Part shown: in pieces, positions 7,766-18,024 of the stretch
How positions within the stretch are numbered: position 1 is the first letter of the stretch
Layout: each line of letters opens with the position of its first letter
Assembly: GCF_028613635.1 (NCBI RefSeq)
Contig: NZ_JAQRMY010000004.1
Coordinates: 453,182 to 517,181 of the forward strand
Direction: 5' to 3'
Origin: Devosia sp. ZB163
GTDB lineage: Bacteria; Pseudomonadota; Alphaproteobacteria; Rhizobiales; Devosiaceae
DNA: 64,000 nt
Notes under the pieces: generated by a model
Told to the model about the DNA's origin: nothing
Database searches by the model: none
Seen by the model: only the letters and a program-made list of their open reading frames with translations
Translations under genes and position numbers: made by a program

Positions 7766-8710
7766 GTGACCTACCTGTCCGAAATGGGGCTGCTTTCGCT
7801 GGGCAGCCAGCTGAAGGCGATCAGCGACCAGCTCTACGCGATGGCCGACGACCTCTACGCCCAGCAAGGCATCGAGCTGCAGGGGCGCTGGTTCCCCATC
7901 CTCAGGCTTCTGCACGACCGTGGTCCGATGACGGTGGGCGAGATTGCCACTGCGGTGGGCCAGACGCACTCGGCCATCAGCCAGATGGCGAACAAGCTGG
8001 TGGCCGGGGGATGGCTGAGTGCCGCGAGCGACGCCGACGATCGGCGGACACGGCGACTGTCGCTCACGCGCAAATCCGAGGCGGCGATCCGCACGGCCAA
8101 GCCGCTGTGGCGGGCGATGCGGGAGGGCATCGAGCAGCGGGTGCGGGAGAATGGGCTGGACGCAGCGACGCTGGATGCGCTGGCACAGGTGCCGGGGCCG
8201 CAACTGATCGAGACTATCACGAAGCGTGCGGCGGCATATCGCGACGAGGGTGTGCGGATCGTGCCGTTCAGGCCCGAACTGCGCGACCATTTCTATCGGC
8301 TGAACGCGGACTGGCTGCAGCGCTACTTCCAACTCGAGCCCTACGATATCGAGGTGCTGTCGAACCCGGAGGGGGTGATCCTCTCGACCGGCGGGGAGAT
8401 CCTCTTCGCCCAGCTCGGCGACGAGGTGGTGGGGACATGCGCGCTGATGCAGGTGAAGCCCGGCGAGTTCGAGCTGACAAAGATGGGGGTCGACCCCGCC
8501 ATGCAGGGGCTGGGGATCGGGCGGGCGCTGATCGAGGCGGCGATCGCCGAGTTCCGGCGGCTGGGCGGGCGCGAGCTCTTCCTCGAGACGAACACCAAGC
8601 TGGCGACAGCGATCCGGTTGTACGAGAGTGCCGGCTTCGAGCATCAGCCGGCGGTGAAGGCGGACTCCCATTACAGCCGGGCAAATGTTTACATGATCTG
8701 GCGTGGGTGA
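7766..8710 (+). CDS. MarR-type regulator fused to GNAT acetyltransferase
   Basis: A 314-residue two-domain protein beginning at GTG 7766 with a strong GGGAGGA ribosome site. Residues 1-145 are a MarR winged helix: helix-turn-helix about 56-75 (TVGEIATAVGQTHSAISQMA) and wing DADDRRTRRLSLT about 89-101. Residues 155-314 are a GNAT domain with motif A QGLGIGRALI from residue 247. Such fusions are known in proteobacteria; the GNAT part may sense or modify a ligand linked to the regulated genes. The RibD-like reductase gene follows almost immediately and is the likely co-regulated partner. Confidence 0.88.
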   Translation: MTYLSEMGLLSLGSQLKAISDQLYAMADDLYAQQGIELQGRWFPILRLLHDRGPMTVGEIATAVGQTHSAISQMANKLVAGGWLSAASDADDRRTRRLSLTRKSEAAIRTAKPLWRAMREGIEQRVRENGLDAATLDALAQVPGPQLIETITKRAAAYRDEGVRIVPFRPELRDHFYRLNADWLQRYFQLEPYDIEVLSNPEGVILSTGGEILFAQLGDEVVGTCALMQVKPGEFELTKMGVDPAMQGLGIGRALIEAAIAEFRRLGGRELFLETNTKLATAIRLYESAGFEHQPAVKADSHYSRANVYMIWRG

Positions 8711-8728
8711 CGCATGAGGGAGGACGGC

Positions 8729-9358
8729 ATGCGCAAGGTGGTGATCAGCAACTTCGCGACGCTCGACGGACTGTACGACGGGCCGAACAGCGATATCGGG
8801 CCGTTGTTCCGGTACTTTCACCCGGACTATCACGCCGATCCGAGCTTCGACGACTACAACCTCGAACGGCTGAAGGCGGCAGACTACCTGCTGCTGAGCC
8901 GCAAGGCATTCCTCGGCAACAAGCAGTACTGGCCCGGCATGCGCGACAACCCGGAGGGTACGCCGGTGCGACGGGCGTTTGCGGAGCTGATCGCGGAACG
9001 GCCCAAGCTGGTGATCTCGGATCGGCTGGGGCGCGACGAACTCGCGCCGTGGGAAAACACCGAGATCATCGGGCGTGATGCAGGGGCGGCGCGCATTGCC
9101 GAGCTGAAGGCCGAGCCGGGTGGGGACATTCTCGTCATCCTCAGCCGGCTGCTCTGGCAGGACCTGCTGGCCAAGCAGCTGGTGGACGAGATCCACATCA
9201 CCTACTTCCCGATCGTCGGAGGCGAGGGGGTGCCGTTCTTCGCGGCGCGTCCGGCGGTGCCGTTGCGGCTTCTGCGGTCGGAGACGTGGCCCGGCTCGGG
9301 CAAGGTGCTGACCGTCTACGCGCCGGACTACACCCTGGCGGAAGCTCAGCCGGTGTAG
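8729..9358 (+). CDS. Dihydrofolate reductase/RibD C-terminal domain family protein
   Basis: A 209-residue protein with the RibD_C/DHFR-like fold: start [17 protein letters not shown], then [43 protein letters not shown] and [12 protein letters not shown]. The ATG at 8729 is chosen over 8714 because GGGAGGA lies directly before it. Family members are NADPH-dependent reductases, often of unknown substrate, commonly under regulators of the MarR or ArsR type. Here it directly follows the MarR-GNAT gene and is convergent with purN, which it overlaps by 13 bases. Confidence 0.8.
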   Translation: MRKVVISNFATLDGLYDGPNSDIGPLFRYFHPDYHADPSFDDYNLERLKAADYLLLSRKAFLGNKQYWPGMRDNPEGTPVRRAFAELIAERPKLVISDRLGRDELAPWENTEIIGRDAGAARIAELKAEPGGDILVILSRLLWQDLLAKQLVDEIHITYFPIVGGEGVPFFAARPAVPLRLLRSETWPGSGKVLTVYAPDYTLAEAQPV

Positions 9359-9942
9359 GTGGCGGCGCCGCGGGCGACCAGCGCAAGGGCCTCGGGGTAG
9401 ATGCGGTGCTCCTCAACGAGGATGCGCTCGGCGAGCGAATCGGGCGTGTCGCCGGGGATGACCGGGACGCGGGCCTGGAGGATCGTGGGGCCTTCATCGA
9501 CGCCGGGAGAGACGAAGTGCACGGTGCAGCCGTGTTCCTTGTCGCCGGCGGCGAGGACCGCCTCGTGGGTGTGCAGGCCCCTATGCTTGGGCAGCAGCGA
9601 GGGGTGGATGTTGATCATCCGGCCCTTCCACTTCTCGGTGAACTCGGGCGTCAGGATGCGCATGAAGCCGGCGAGGGCGATGATGTCCGGGCGCCATAGC
9701 CTCAGGACGTCGGAGAGGGCGAGCTCGAAGCCGGTGCGGCTGGGGTAGTCCTTGTGCCAGCGCCAGGCGGTGGCGATGCCGTGCGTGGCGGCGGTGCGGA
9801 GGCCTCCCGCATCAGGCTTGTTGGAGAAGACGCCAACGATCTGCGCTGGGTAGTCCGGCGCCTTGGCGGCGGCGATCAGCGCCTCCATGTTCGACCCGCG
9901 GCCGGAAATCAGGATGGCGACGCGCTTCTTGGGGTCCGTCAC
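9346..9942 (-). CDS. purN: Phosphoribosylglycinamide formyltransferase
   Basis: Transfers the formyl group of 10-formyl-THF to GAR in de novo purine synthesis. The 198-residue protein starts at GTG 9942, whose GTGA overlaps the purM stop codon; the open frame continues upstream, but this start fits the family ([13 protein letters not shown]). Active-site residues are present: N111 and H113 in NIHPSLLP and D149 in SPGVDEGP. Translation is probably coupled to purM. The last 13 bases overlap the convergent reductase gene. Confidence 0.95.
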   Translation of the reverse strand: MTDPKKRVAILISGRGSNMEALIAAAKAPDYPAQIVGVFSNKPDAGGLRTAATHGIATAWRWHKDYPSRTGFELALSDVLRLWRPDIIALAGFMRILTPEFTEKWKGRMINIHPSLLPKHRGLHTHEAVLAAGDKEHGCTVHFVSPGVDEGPTILQARVPVIPGDTPDSLAERILVEEHRIYPEALALVARGAATYTG

Positions 9943-11015
9943 AGCGCTAATGCGCCTTCGAAGGTCACTGCTTCGCCGGTGCGGGGGCGCAGTTCGCCGA
10001 CGATCGCGGCAGTTTCGCCGGCGGCGCCGAGATGCTCGACGAGCTTGCTGGCGTCTTCGCTGGCGACGGCGCACAGCATGCCCACGCCGCAGTTGAAGGT
10101 GCGGAGCATCTCGCGCTCATCCATGCCGCCGACGCGGGCGAGCCAGCCGAACACCTTGGGGACCCGGATGCGGTCGAGCTGCACATGCGCTGAGAGGTCG
10201 TCGGGCAGAACGCGCGGGATGTTGTCGATGAAGCCGCCACCCGTGATGTGGGCCAGCGCCTTGATGCCGATCCCGGCCTTGAGGGCAGAGAGGAGCGGCT
10301 TCACGTAGATGCGGGTGGGGACGAGCAGGGCGTCGGAAAGCGACTTGCCGGGCTCGAACGGGGCCGGGAGGTACCAGTCGATGCCCGAGATATCGACGAT
10401 CTTGCGGACAAGCGAATAGCCGTTGGAGTGGACGCCCGAGGAGGCGAGGGCGACGAGCACGTCGCCGGCCGCGATATCGGGGCGGGGCAGGAGCGTGCCG
10501 CGCTCGGCGGCGCCGACGGCGAAGCCGGCGAGGTCGTAGTCCTTGCCAGAATACATGCCGGGCATCTCGGCCGTCTCGCCGCCGATGAGGGCGCAGCCGG
10601 CAATGCGGCAGCCTTCGGCGATGCCTTCGACGATGGCGGCGCCAACGGTAACGTCAAGCTTACCGGTGGCGAAGTAATCGAGGAAGAACAGGGGCTCGGC
10701 GCCCTGCACGATGATGTCGTTGACGCACATGGCCACGAGGTCCTGGCCAATTGTGCTATTGTTGCCCGTTTCGATGGCGATCTTGAGCTTGGTGCCGACA
10801 CCGTCATTGGCTGCGACGAGGATGGGATCGGTGAAACCTGCCGCCTTCAGATCGAACAGACCGCCGAAGCCGCCGATTTCCGCATCGGCGCCGGGACGGC
10901 GGGTGGAGCGGACGGCGGGCTTGATGGCCTCGACAAGCGCGTTGCCGGCGTCTATGTCGACCCCCGCCTGCTTGTACGAGAGGCCGTTTGGTGGCACTTT
11001 TTGCGCGTCGGACAT
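9939..11015 (-). CDS. purM: Phosphoribosylformylglycinamidine cyclo-ligase (AIR synthetase)
   Basis: Closes the imidazole ring of AIR using ATP, the step two after PurN. The 358-residue protein shows [13 protein letters not shown] at the N-terminus, the ATP-binding segment [30 protein letters not shown], and [16 protein letters not shown]. It is first in the purM-purN operon and divergent from the AI-2E-family permease gene. The common alphaproteobacterial pairing supports both calls. Confidence 0.97.
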   Translation of the reverse strand: MSDAQKVPPNGLSYKQAGVDIDAGNALVEAIKPAVRSTRRPGADAEIGGFGGLFDLKAAGFTDPILVAANDGVGTKLKIAIETGNNSTIGQDLVAMCVNDIIVQGAEPLFFLDYFATGKLDVTVGAAIVEGIAEGCRIAGCALIGGETAEMPGMYSGKDYDLAGFAVGAAERGTLLPRPDIAAGDVLVALASSGVHSNGYSLVRKIVDISGIDWYLPAPFEPGKSLSDALLVPTRIYVKPLLSALKAGIGIKALAHITGGGFIDNIPRVLPDDLSAHVQLDRIRVPKVFGWLARVGGMDEREMLRTFNCGVGMLCAVASEDASKLVEHLGAAGETAAIVGELRPRTGEAVTFEGALAL

Positions 11016-11102
11016 GGGCCTGTTCGCCAGATTTCAGGGGTAGCGGAATTGTCGAGCGCTGATAACCGCTCCACCTCGGTGACGCAAGAGACGCCCAAAA
11101 CG

Positions 11103-12236
11103 ATGGGCCTCAGGAACCAGGTCCTCATATGGGTCGGCCTGTTCCTTTTCGCTATCCTGCTCCTATGGGTCTTTCGTTCGATCCTGCTGCCGTTCGTAGT
11201 GGGCCTGACGCTCGCCTATCTGCTCAATCCGGTGGTCAACTGGCTGCAGAAGATGGGGATCGGCCGCAGCTGGGCGGCGATGCTGGTGCTGACGGGCGGG
11301 ATCGTGCTGCTGGTCGGGCTGCTGCTGGCGCTGGTGCCGTTGGTGGCAGCTCAGGTCGGCGGGCTGATCGCCGGGCTGCCGGGCTATGTCTCGGCGCTGC
11401 AGGAGCTTTTGCGCGAGTGGGCGCCGCAATTCACCGAATGGCTCGGCCCGGAGCGGACGGCTCAGCTCGAGAACAGCCTGGCCGACCTTATCGGTCGCGG
11501 TGTGGAGTTCGCCGGTCTGGTGACGGCCACGCTGGCGGCGAGCGGGCTCACGGTGATCAACACGATTGCGGTGCTGTTCATCACCCCGGTGGTGGCGTTC
11601 TACCTGCTGGTGGACTGGGAAGGCATGATGCGCAAGGCGGACGACCTGCTGCCGCGCCAGCACCAGGCAGAGATCAGGGGCGTGCTGCGCGACATCGACC
11701 GCGCCATGGCTGGCGTGATCCGCGGGCAGGGCGGCGTGATCCTGGTGCTGTGTGTCTACTATTCGACGGCGTTGACGCTGAGCGGGCTCAACTACGGGCT
11801 CGCCATCGGGCTGATCGGGGGCCTGCTCAGCTTCGTGCCCTATGTCGGCTTCTTCATCGGCTTCGCGCTTTCGATGACGGTGGCGCTGGTGCAGTTCTGG
11901 CCCGAGCAGTGGGTGTTCGTGGTGATCATCCTCGCTGTCTACCTCGTGGGGCAGTTCCTCGAGGCCAACATCCTCTACCCCAAGCTCGTGGGGCAGAGCA
12001 TCAACATCAACCCGGTGTGGCTGATGTTCGCCTTGTTCGCCTTCGCGCTGCTGTTCGGCTTCGTGGGTCTGCTGCTGGCGGTGCCGCTGGCCGCAATTTC
12101 CGGCGTGCTGACGCGCTACGCGCTGACCAAGTACCAGCAGTCGAGTCTCTACCTGGGGGAAGAAGCGGAGCCCGTCGAACCGGCGCCAGAGCCGCAGCCG
12201 CAGCCGGCCAAGGCGCGCGCCACGGCCCGGAAATGA
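11103..12236 (+). CDS. AI-2E family (PerM-type) transporter
   Basis: A polytopic inner-membrane protein of 377 residues from ATG 11103. In-frame upstream starts at GTG 11079 and TTG 11049 (the latter with AGGGG before it) would add a hydrophilic tail; the open frame further left overlaps purM and is not coding. Family features are LPFVVGLTLAYLLNPVVNWLQ near the N-terminus, FYLLVDWEGM mid-protein, and C-terminal PYVGFFIG, GQFLEANILYPKLVG and GFVGLLLAVPLAA. The tail is Pro/Glu/Ala-rich. Substrate unclear; TqsA was linked to AI-2, other members to sodium/proton exchange. The stop overlaps the hdaA start. Confidence 0.88.
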   Translation: MGLRNQVLIWVGLFLFAILLLWVFRSILLPFVVGLTLAYLLNPVVNWLQKMGIGRSWAAMLVLTGGIVLLVGLLLALVPLVAAQVGGLIAGLPGYVSALQELLREWAPQFTEWLGPERTAQLENSLADLIGRGVEFAGLVTATLAASGLTVINTIAVLFITPVVAFYLLVDWEGMMRKADDLLPRQHQAEIRGVLRDIDRAMAGVIRGQGGVILVLCVYYSTALTLSGLNYGLAIGLIGGLLSFVPYVGFFIGFALSMTVALVQFWPEQWVFVVIILAVYLVGQFLEANILYPKLVGQSININPVWLMFALFAFALLFGFVGLLLAVPLAAISGVLTRYALTKYQQSSLYLGEEAEPVEPAPEPQPQPAKARATARK

Positions 12237-12973
12237 TCATATCCGATCCGGCTACGTCGGGGGCCGGGCAACTGGCGCTGGAACTCGGGCATGAGCCGTC
12301 TCATGCGGAGGCCGACTTCATCGTGGGCGAGGGCAACCAGCTGGCTCACGCGCATATCCTCGCCTTTCCGCACTGGCCCGGGCCGCTCACGCTGATCGAG
12401 GGTGCAGCGAGTTCGGGCAAGTCGCACCTGGCGCGGATCTGGGCCGAATTCGCGGATGCCGACTATGCCACGCCGGACACTGCCGAGGCGTTGTCGCGCG
12501 AAGGCGGGACGCGACCGCTGGTGGTGGAAGATGCCGATCGCGCCGGTTACGAGGAGGCGGCGCTGTTCCACCTGCTCAACCAATCCATGCGCGATCGCCG
12601 GCCGCTGCTGCTGACCGCACGGGAACCCGTTGCAAACTGGCCGTTTGCGACCGATGATCTGAAATCGCGGGCTCGACTCGCGGCCCATTTCGGCGTGTCA
12701 CTGAGCGACGACATCCAGTTGTCACAGATGTTCGTGAAGTTGTTCGATGACCGCCAAGTGGCGGTAGACCCCAAGATCATCGCGTACCTCGTGGCCCGCA
12801 TGGAGCGCTCCTCCGAGGAGGCGGTCGGCCTGGTGGACATGATGGATCGCATGGCGCTGGAACGCGGCACGGCGATCACCCGTTCGATCGCAAGCGAGGC
12901 GCTGATGCGCCGCAGTGCGCTACGCGACGAAGGGCAACTCGAGATGGCTTTCGGAACCGAAAACGATGAATGA
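12233..12973 (+). CDS. hdaA: HdaA-like DnaA regulatory inactivator
   Basis: A 246-residue DnaA-related AAA+ protein without the DnaA DNA-binding domain. QLALEL at residues 13-18 resembles the beta-clamp-binding motif of Hda. [10 protein letters not shown] at 57-66 is the Walker A loop, and LVVEDADRA is a Walker B-like strand. Hda/HdaA, with the sliding clamp, promotes hydrolysis of DnaA-ATP and limits re-initiation. The start overlaps the permease stop (ATGA), and the 3' end overlaps the ppk start by eight bases, so this is a coupled operon. The order permease-hdaA-ppk recurs in related genomes. Confidence 0.88.
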   Translation: MIISDPATSGAGQLALELGHEPSHAEADFIVGEGNQLAHAHILAFPHWPGPLTLIEGAASSGKSHLARIWAEFADADYATPDTAEALSREGGTRPLVVEDADRAGYEEAALFHLLNQSMRDRRPLLLTAREPVANWPFATDDLKSRARLAAHFGVSLSDDIQLSQMFVKLFDDRQVAVDPKIIAYLVARMERSSEEAVGLVDMMDRMALERGTAITRSIASEALMRRSALRDEGQLEMAFGTENDE

Positions 12974-15140
12974 GCTGAGCGAGATCGCCGTTGAGACAGC
13001 CGAGGCCCCGGATGTCGCCGAGCTGCGGCAGAGCCCGGCCCGCTTCGTGAACCGCGAGGTCAGCTGGCTGCAGTTCAACATGCGCGTTCTCGAGGAGGCG
13101 GGCAATGTGAACCACCCGCTGCTCGAGCGGCTGCGCTTCGTTTCGATCTCGGCCACCAACCTCGACGAGTTCTTCATGGTGCGCGTGGCGGGTCTCAAGG
13201 GCCAGTTGCGCGCCGGCCTCACCAAGCAGAGCGCCGATGGGCTGAGCCCGGCCGAGCAGCTCGAGGAGATCGCGACGCTGGCCCAGCACCTGCACCTCGA
13301 GCAGCAGGACCATTGGCAGCAGCTGCGCGAGGAGCTGTTCGCCAAGGACGTGGTGATCCATGAGGCGGACGACCTGACGCCGGAGCAGGTGAAGTACCTG
13401 CAGAAGCTGTTCCGCGAGGAGATCTTCCCGGTGCTGACCCCGATCGCGGTCGACCCGGCGCACCCGTTCCCGTTCATCCCGAACCTCGGGTTCACGCTCG
13501 CCTTCGAAATGGTTCGCGAAGGCTCGACGCAGACCCTGACGGCGCTCGTACGCGTGCCTTCGAACCTCGACCGCTTCATCACGCTGCCGGCGGACCTGGC
13601 AGTGGTCGGGCGCGTCGAAGTCGTGACCATCGATACGCTGATCAACCTGTTCATCTCGAAGGTGTTTCCCGGCTATCAGGTTTCGGGCTCGGGGGCGTTC
13701 CGGATCATCCGCGACAGCGAAATCGAAATCGACGACGAGGCGGCCGATCTGGTGGTGGAATTCGAGTCGGCGCTGCGGCAGCGCCGGCGCGGCATGGTGA
13801 TCCGCCTCGAGATCGAGAAGAAGATGCCGCGCGCCCTGCGCCGGCACATTTCCGAACGACTTGGCGTCGAGGCTTCCGACACGTTCGAGGTCGAGGGCTT
13901 CCTCGGGCTCGCCGACGCGAGCTGGATCTGCTCGATCGAGCGGCCCGACCTCAAGTTCGTGCCTTACCTGCCGCGCTACCCGGAGCGCATCCGCGATTTC
14001 AACGGCGACATCTTCGCCGCCATCCGGGCCAAGGACCTGCTCGTCCACCATCCGTTCGAGAGCTTCGACGTGGTGGCGCAGTTCCTGATGCAGGCAGCGC
14101 GCGACCCGGATGTGGTGGCGATCAAGCAGACGCTCTACCGGACCTCGCGCGACAGCCCGATCGTGAAAGCGCTGATCCAGGCGGCGGAAGCCGGCAAGTC
14201 GGTGACGGCGCTGGTGGAGCTGAAGGCGCGGTTCGACGAGGAGGCCAATATCCGCTGGGCCCGCGACCTCGAACGGGCCGGCGCGCAAGTTGTGTTTGGT
14301 TTCATCGAATTGAAAACGCACGCCAAGATGAGCCAGGTGGTTCGGCGCGAGAACGGCAAGCTGGTCAGCTACTGCCACCTCGGGACCGGCAACTACCACC
14401 CGATCACGGCCAAGATCTACACCGACCTCAGCTATTTCACGACCGAGCCATCGATCACGCGCGACGTGGCGCGGGTGTTCAACTTCATCACCGGCTACGC
14501 CCGGCCCGCCGAGATGGAGGCGATCGCCTACTCGCCGGTGACGCTGCGGCAGACGCTGCTCGACAGCATTTCCCGCGAGGTGGAGTTCGCCGAGCGCGGC
14601 GAGCCCGCCAACATCTGGCTGAAGATGAACGCGCTGGTCGATCCCGAGATCATCGACGCGCTCTACGATGCCAGCCGCAAGGGTGTGAAGATCGAGCTGA
14701 TCGTGCGCGGCATATGCTGCCTGAGGCCAGGAATTCCGGGATTCTCGGACAATATCCGGGTGAAGTCGGTGGTTGGTCGTTTCCTTGAGCACAGCCGCAT
14801 CTTCTGCTTCGGGCAGGGGGCGCCGCTGCCGTCGCGCAAGGCCAAGGTCTACATGAGCTCGGCCGATATCATGCAGCGCAACCTCGACTGGCGCGTCGAG
14901 GTCATGGTGCCGATCCTCAACCCGACAGTGCACGAGCAGATCCTCGATCGGACGATGGTCGCTTACCTCAAAGACAACCAGCAGAGCTGGGAGGTACTTC
15001 CCGACGGCAGTTCCGATAGGGTAAAACCGAAGGAGGGTGAGGAGCCGTACAATGCGCATGACTACTTCATGACGCACGCCAGCCTTTCGGGCCGCGGCAC
15101 TGCCCTCAAGCGTGACAACGAAGAGAGAGCTGCCGAGTGA
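12966..15140 (+). CDS. ppk1: Polyphosphate kinase 1 (RNA degradosome-family polyphosphate kinase)
   Basis: Polymerises the gamma-phosphate of ATP into polyphosphate. The 724-residue protein starts at ATG 12966 inside the end of hdaA. The N-terminal domain has [20 protein letters not shown] and [15 protein letters not shown]. The catalytic His segment is [20 protein letters not shown], matching the autophosphorylated His of E. coli PPK1. [12 protein letters not shown] and SRIFCFGQG follow. It overlaps ppx by four bases, so synthesis and breakdown of polyphosphate are encoded together. Confidence 0.97.
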   Translation: MNELSEIAVETAEAPDVAELRQSPARFVNREVSWLQFNMRVLEEAGNVNHPLLERLRFVSISATNLDEFFMVRVAGLKGQLRAGLTKQSADGLSPAEQLEEIATLAQHLHLEQQDHWQQLREELFAKDVVIHEADDLTPEQVKYLQKLFREEIFPVLTPIAVDPAHPFPFIPNLGFTLAFEMVREGSTQTLTALVRVPSNLDRFITLPADLAVVGRVEVVTIDTLINLFISKVFPGYQVSGSGAFRIIRDSEIEIDDEAADLVVEFESALRQRRRGMVIRLEIEKKMPRALRRHISERLGVEASDTFEVEGFLGLADASWICSIERPDLKFVPYLPRYPERIRDFNGDIFAAIRAKDLLVHHPFESFDVVAQFLMQAARDPDVVAIKQTLYRTSRDSPIVKALIQAAEAGKSVTALVELKARFDEEANIRWARDLERAGAQVVFGFIELKTHAKMSQVVRRENGKLVSYCHLGTGNYHPITAKIYTDLSYFTTEPSITRDVARVFNFITGYARPAEMEAIAYSPVTLRQTLLDSISREVEFAERGEPANIWLKMNALVDPEIIDALYDASRKGVKIELIVRGICCLRPGIPGFSDNIRVKSVVGRFLEHSRIFCFGQGAPLPSRKAKVYMSSADIMQRNLDWRVEVMVPILNPTVHEQILDRTMVAYLKDNQQSWEVLPDGSSDRVKPKEGEEPYNAHDYFMTHASLSGRGTALKRDNEERAAE

Positions 15141-16675
15141 ATCAATACTGGGGCGTCGATGCCGACCCCACCGCTCAGGGCCGCATCAAAGGCGCGCGCC
15201 CCGTAGCAGTGCTCGATATTGGGTCGAACTCGGTTCGTCTCGTCGTTTATGAGCGGCATGCCCGCTCGCTCACTCCGCTCTACAACGAGAAGTCGGCCTG
15301 CGCGCTGGGGCGTGGGCTCGCCCAGACGGGCAAGATTGCCTACGAGAACATCGACCGCGCCTTGACCGCCATCCAGCGCTTTGCGCTGGTGGCCCGGCTG
15401 ATGCGCGTGGGCGCGACCCACATCCTCGCCACTTCGGCGGTGCGCGATGCGAGCAATTCCAAGGCCTTCGTCGATGCCGTCGAGCAGATCATGGGCGCCA
15501 AGGTGACCGTGCTCTCCGGGGCCGAGGAGGCGCATTTCGCCGCGCTCGGCGCGATCTCCGGCATGCCGGGATTCGTCGGCGTGGTGGGCGACCTCGGAGG
15601 CGGCAGCCTCGAGCTCTCGGCAATTGCGGGGGGAGCCGATTCGACCGGCGAGACCTTCGAGCTCGGCGTGATCCGGATACAGGACGATTCCGAGAACACG
15701 CCTGCCAAGGCGCTGGCGGTGGCCAAGCGCCGCCTCAAGAAGTCCAATCTCCTCGTGGGGCAGGGCGGCGCCTTCTGTGCAGTCGGCGGGACGTGGCGGT
15801 CGCTCGCCAAGGTGCATCAGGTGCTGCGCAACTATCCGCTGCACATGGTGCAGCACTACGAGGTGGACGCCGCCGATATGCTCGAGCTGTGCGAGCAGAT
15901 TGTCGCCGCGAGCGCCATGGGCAAGGTTTATCCCGGCTCTGACAATGTGAGTTCCGGGCGGCGGGACCTCGTCCCGTACGGCGCGGCCGTGCTGATCGAG
16001 GTGCTGAAGGCGGGGCAGTTCGACAGCGTGGTCTTCTCGGCACTGGGCGTGCGCGAGGGCTACCTCTACGGCTCGCTCGACGATGTGGAGCGTGCCGTCG
16101 ACCCGCTGATGCAGACGGCGGAGCAGATCAGCGTGCTGCGTTCGCGGTCGCCCCAGCATGCCGAGGACCTGATCGAATTCACCGAGGGCTACATCGAGGC
16201 GATCGGGCTAGGGGAGAACGCGGAGGAGACGCGCCTGCGCAAGGTGGCGTGCTACCTCGCCGATATCGGCTGGCGCGGGCACCCGGACTATCGTGGTGAG
16301 CAGGCGGTCGACATGGTGGCCTATGGCGCGGCCACGGGCGTCGATCATCCGGGGCGGGCGTTTCTCGCCGAGGTGCTGGCCGTCCGCTACATGGGGCTGA
16401 AGCAGAAATCGATCAGCGCCGACCTGCTCGCGCTGTCAGGCCCGGCGATGAGCGCACGGGCGCGCCTGCTGGGCGCATTGTTCCGCGTCGCCTACCCGAT
16501 GTCGGCGGCGATGCCCGGAGTGCTGCCGCGCGTCCGTTTCTCGGTGGCGAACGCCATCCTGACGCTGCACCTTCCGCCGGACCTGGCGTTCCTCGACGGT
16601 GAGCACCTGCGGGGCAGGCTGGATCAACTGGCGGGCGTGGCCGGGTTCAAGCTGTCGGACGTGGTGACGGGGTAG
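15137..16675 (+). CDS. ppx: Exopolyphosphatase / Ppx-GppA phosphatase
   Basis: A 512-residue protein that starts at GTG within the ppk stop (GTGA). The two actin-like phosphate loops are [17 protein letters not shown] near residue 24 and [16 protein letters not shown] near residue 150, and [12 protein letters not shown] lies between them. A C-terminal HD-like helical region follows ([18 protein letters not shown]). It releases Pi from polyphosphate and may hydrolyse pppGpp; sequence alone does not separate these. It is last in the permease-hdaA-ppk-ppx operon and convergent with rnd, six bases apart. Confidence 0.95.
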   Translation: MNQYWGVDADPTAQGRIKGARPVAVLDIGSNSVRLVVYERHARSLTPLYNEKSACALGRGLAQTGKIAYENIDRALTAIQRFALVARLMRVGATHILATSAVRDASNSKAFVDAVEQIMGAKVTVLSGAEEAHFAALGAISGMPGFVGVVGDLGGGSLELSAIAGGADSTGETFELGVIRIQDDSENTPAKALAVAKRRLKKSNLLVGQGGAFCAVGGTWRSLAKVHQVLRNYPLHMVQHYEVDAADMLELCEQIVAASAMGKVYPGSDNVSSGRRDLVPYGAAVLIEVLKAGQFDSVVFSALGVREGYLYGSLDDVERAVDPLMQTAEQISVLRSRSPQHAEDLIEFTEGYIEAIGLGENAEETRLRKVACYLADIGWRGHPDYRGEQAVDMVAYGAATGVDHPGRAFLAEVLAVRYMGLKQKSISADLLALSGPAMSARARLLGALFRVAYPMSAAMPGVLPRVRFSVANAILTLHLPPDLAFLDGEHLRGRLDQLAGVAGFKLSDVVTG

Positions 16676-16681
16676 GGCCCC

Positions 16682-17851
16682 CTATTCCTCGTCCTCGTCG
16701 TCGATGATCTCGATCTCGACGACGCCCTTGGAGCCGGCGGCGAGGCCGAGCTTGCCGTGCTTGATGGCAAGAGCCTTGTCGCCGAAGAGCTTTCGGCGCC
16801 AGCCTTTCATGGCCGGGACATCCGCATCGTCATCGAGGACGATGGCGTCGATTTCGTCTGACGTCGCGATGATGCGCGAGGCAACGCCGTTGTCCTCGGC
16901 GACGGACTTGAGGAGCACGCGCAGCAGGTCGCCTACGGCGCCCTTGGGTGAGGGGCCGCGGTAGCGGTCGGGCAGCTTGGGCAGCTCGTTCTTGTTGAGC
17001 GCCTCGACGTCCTTGAGCAGCGAGACGATCTCGCCGGCGGCGGAGGAGCGGCCGTAGCCGCGCTGCACGGCGCGCAGCTTGTCGAAGCCCTCGGGGTTGA
17101 GCGGGCGCTGGGTGGCGAGCTCGATGAGGGCGTCGTCCTTGAGGATGCGGCTGCGCGGCTGGTCGGTGTCCTGCGCCCTCTGCTCGCGCCAGGCGGCCAG
17201 GGCACGCAGGGCGGCGACGTCGCGGGGCTTGTTGAGGCGGGCCTTGAGCCGCTCCCAGGCATGCTCGGGCTGGACGACATAGGTGTGGATCGACTCGAGG
17301 ATGGCGAGCTCGTCCTCGACCCAGTCCCAGCGGCCGGCGTCATCGACCTGCTTGAGCAGCGCCTTGTAGACGTCGCGCAGGTAGGTCACGTCGGCCAGCG
17401 CGTAGGTCTTCTGCTTTTCCGAGAGCGGGCGGGCCGACCAATCCGTGAAGCGGGACGACTTGTCGAGCTCGACCTTGGTGATCGAGCGGACGAGGTTGTC
17501 GTAGCTGACGCTGTCGCCGAAGCCGCAGACGGAGGCGGCGATCTGGGTGTCGAAGATGTTGGCGGGGACCTTGCCCGTCAGCTTCACGAAGATCTCGATG
17601 TCCTGCCGCGCGGCGTGGAAGACCTTGCGGACCTTGTCGTTGGCGAGGAGATCGAGAAAGGGCGACAAATCCAGGCCGGGGGCGAGGGGGTCGATCAGGA
17701 CCGCTTCGTCTTCGGTGGCTGCCTGCAACAGGCAAAGTTTCGGCCAGTATGTGGTTTCGCGCAGAAACTCGGTATCGACCGTCACATAATCATGACCGGC
17801 GGCACGCTTGCAGAAGGCGGCGAGCACGTCGGTCGAAGTGATGAGCTCCAT
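16682..17851 (-). CDS. rnd: Ribonuclease D
   Basis: A 3'-5' exoribonuclease that matures tRNA and other stable RNA ends. The 389-residue form starts at MELITSTDVL; 64 upstream open codons show no protein-like character. The DEDDy catalytic residues are visible: D and E in YVTVDTEFLRE, D in HAARQDIEIF, and Y/D in YALADVTYLRDVY. An HRDC-type domain follows (LAAWREQRAQDTDQP and LNPEGFDKLRAVQRGYG). The C-terminus is strongly acidic (IIDDEDEE). Divergent from aspS. Confidence 0.95.
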   Translation of the reverse strand: MELITSTDVLAAFCKRAAGHDYVTVDTEFLRETTYWPKLCLLQAATEDEAVLIDPLAPGLDLSPFLDLLANDKVRKVFHAARQDIEIFVKLTGKVPANIFDTQIAASVCGFGDSVSYDNLVRSITKVELDKSSRFTDWSARPLSEKQKTYALADVTYLRDVYKALLKQVDDAGRWDWVEDELAILESIHTYVVQPEHAWERLKARLNKPRDVAALRALAAWREQRAQDTDQPRSRILKDDALIELATQRPLNPEGFDKLRAVQRGYGRSSAAGEIVSLLKDVEALNKNELPKLPDRYRGPSPKGAVGDLLRVLLKSVAEDNGVASRIIATSDEIDAIVLDDDADVPAMKGWRRKLFGDKALAIKHGKLGLAAGSKGVVEIEIIDDEDEE

Positions 17852-17951
17852 AAGACTCTTTCGTCGTAAGGCTTTGAATTCTGAATAACAGGCGAATCTG
17901 CGGCCTTCCAGCATCGAATCGCGCCTCGGTTGCCGCCGGATGCCAGAAATC

Positions 17952-17980
17952 TTGACAATCGGGGCCTTGCATGCGCTTGT
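17952..17980 (+). promoter_or_regulatory. Candidate aspS promoter
   Basis: TTGACA at 17952-17957 is a consensus -35 element; 17 bases later lies GCTTGT, a weak -10. It ends 44 bases before the chosen aspS ATG. The interval also contains GGGGCC...GGCCCC (17961-17988), a hairpin or operator candidate. Assignment rests on the perfect -35 and the spacing only. Confidence 0.4.
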
Positions 17981-18024
17981 CCGGCCCCTGAATCCGCCTG
18001 CCTCAGAAACAAGAGATGAGCCAA

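Noticed and set aside
10248-11102. In-frame N-terminal extension of the AI-2E-type permease
   Set aside because: It overlaps purM on the other strand for nearly its whole length and contains no protein-like pattern; the permease begins at about 11049-11103.
12876-15077. Open frame of 733 codons on the minus strand
   Set aside because: Antisense to ppk1; a codon-bias shadow. The same holds for the long frames opposite maeB and aspS.
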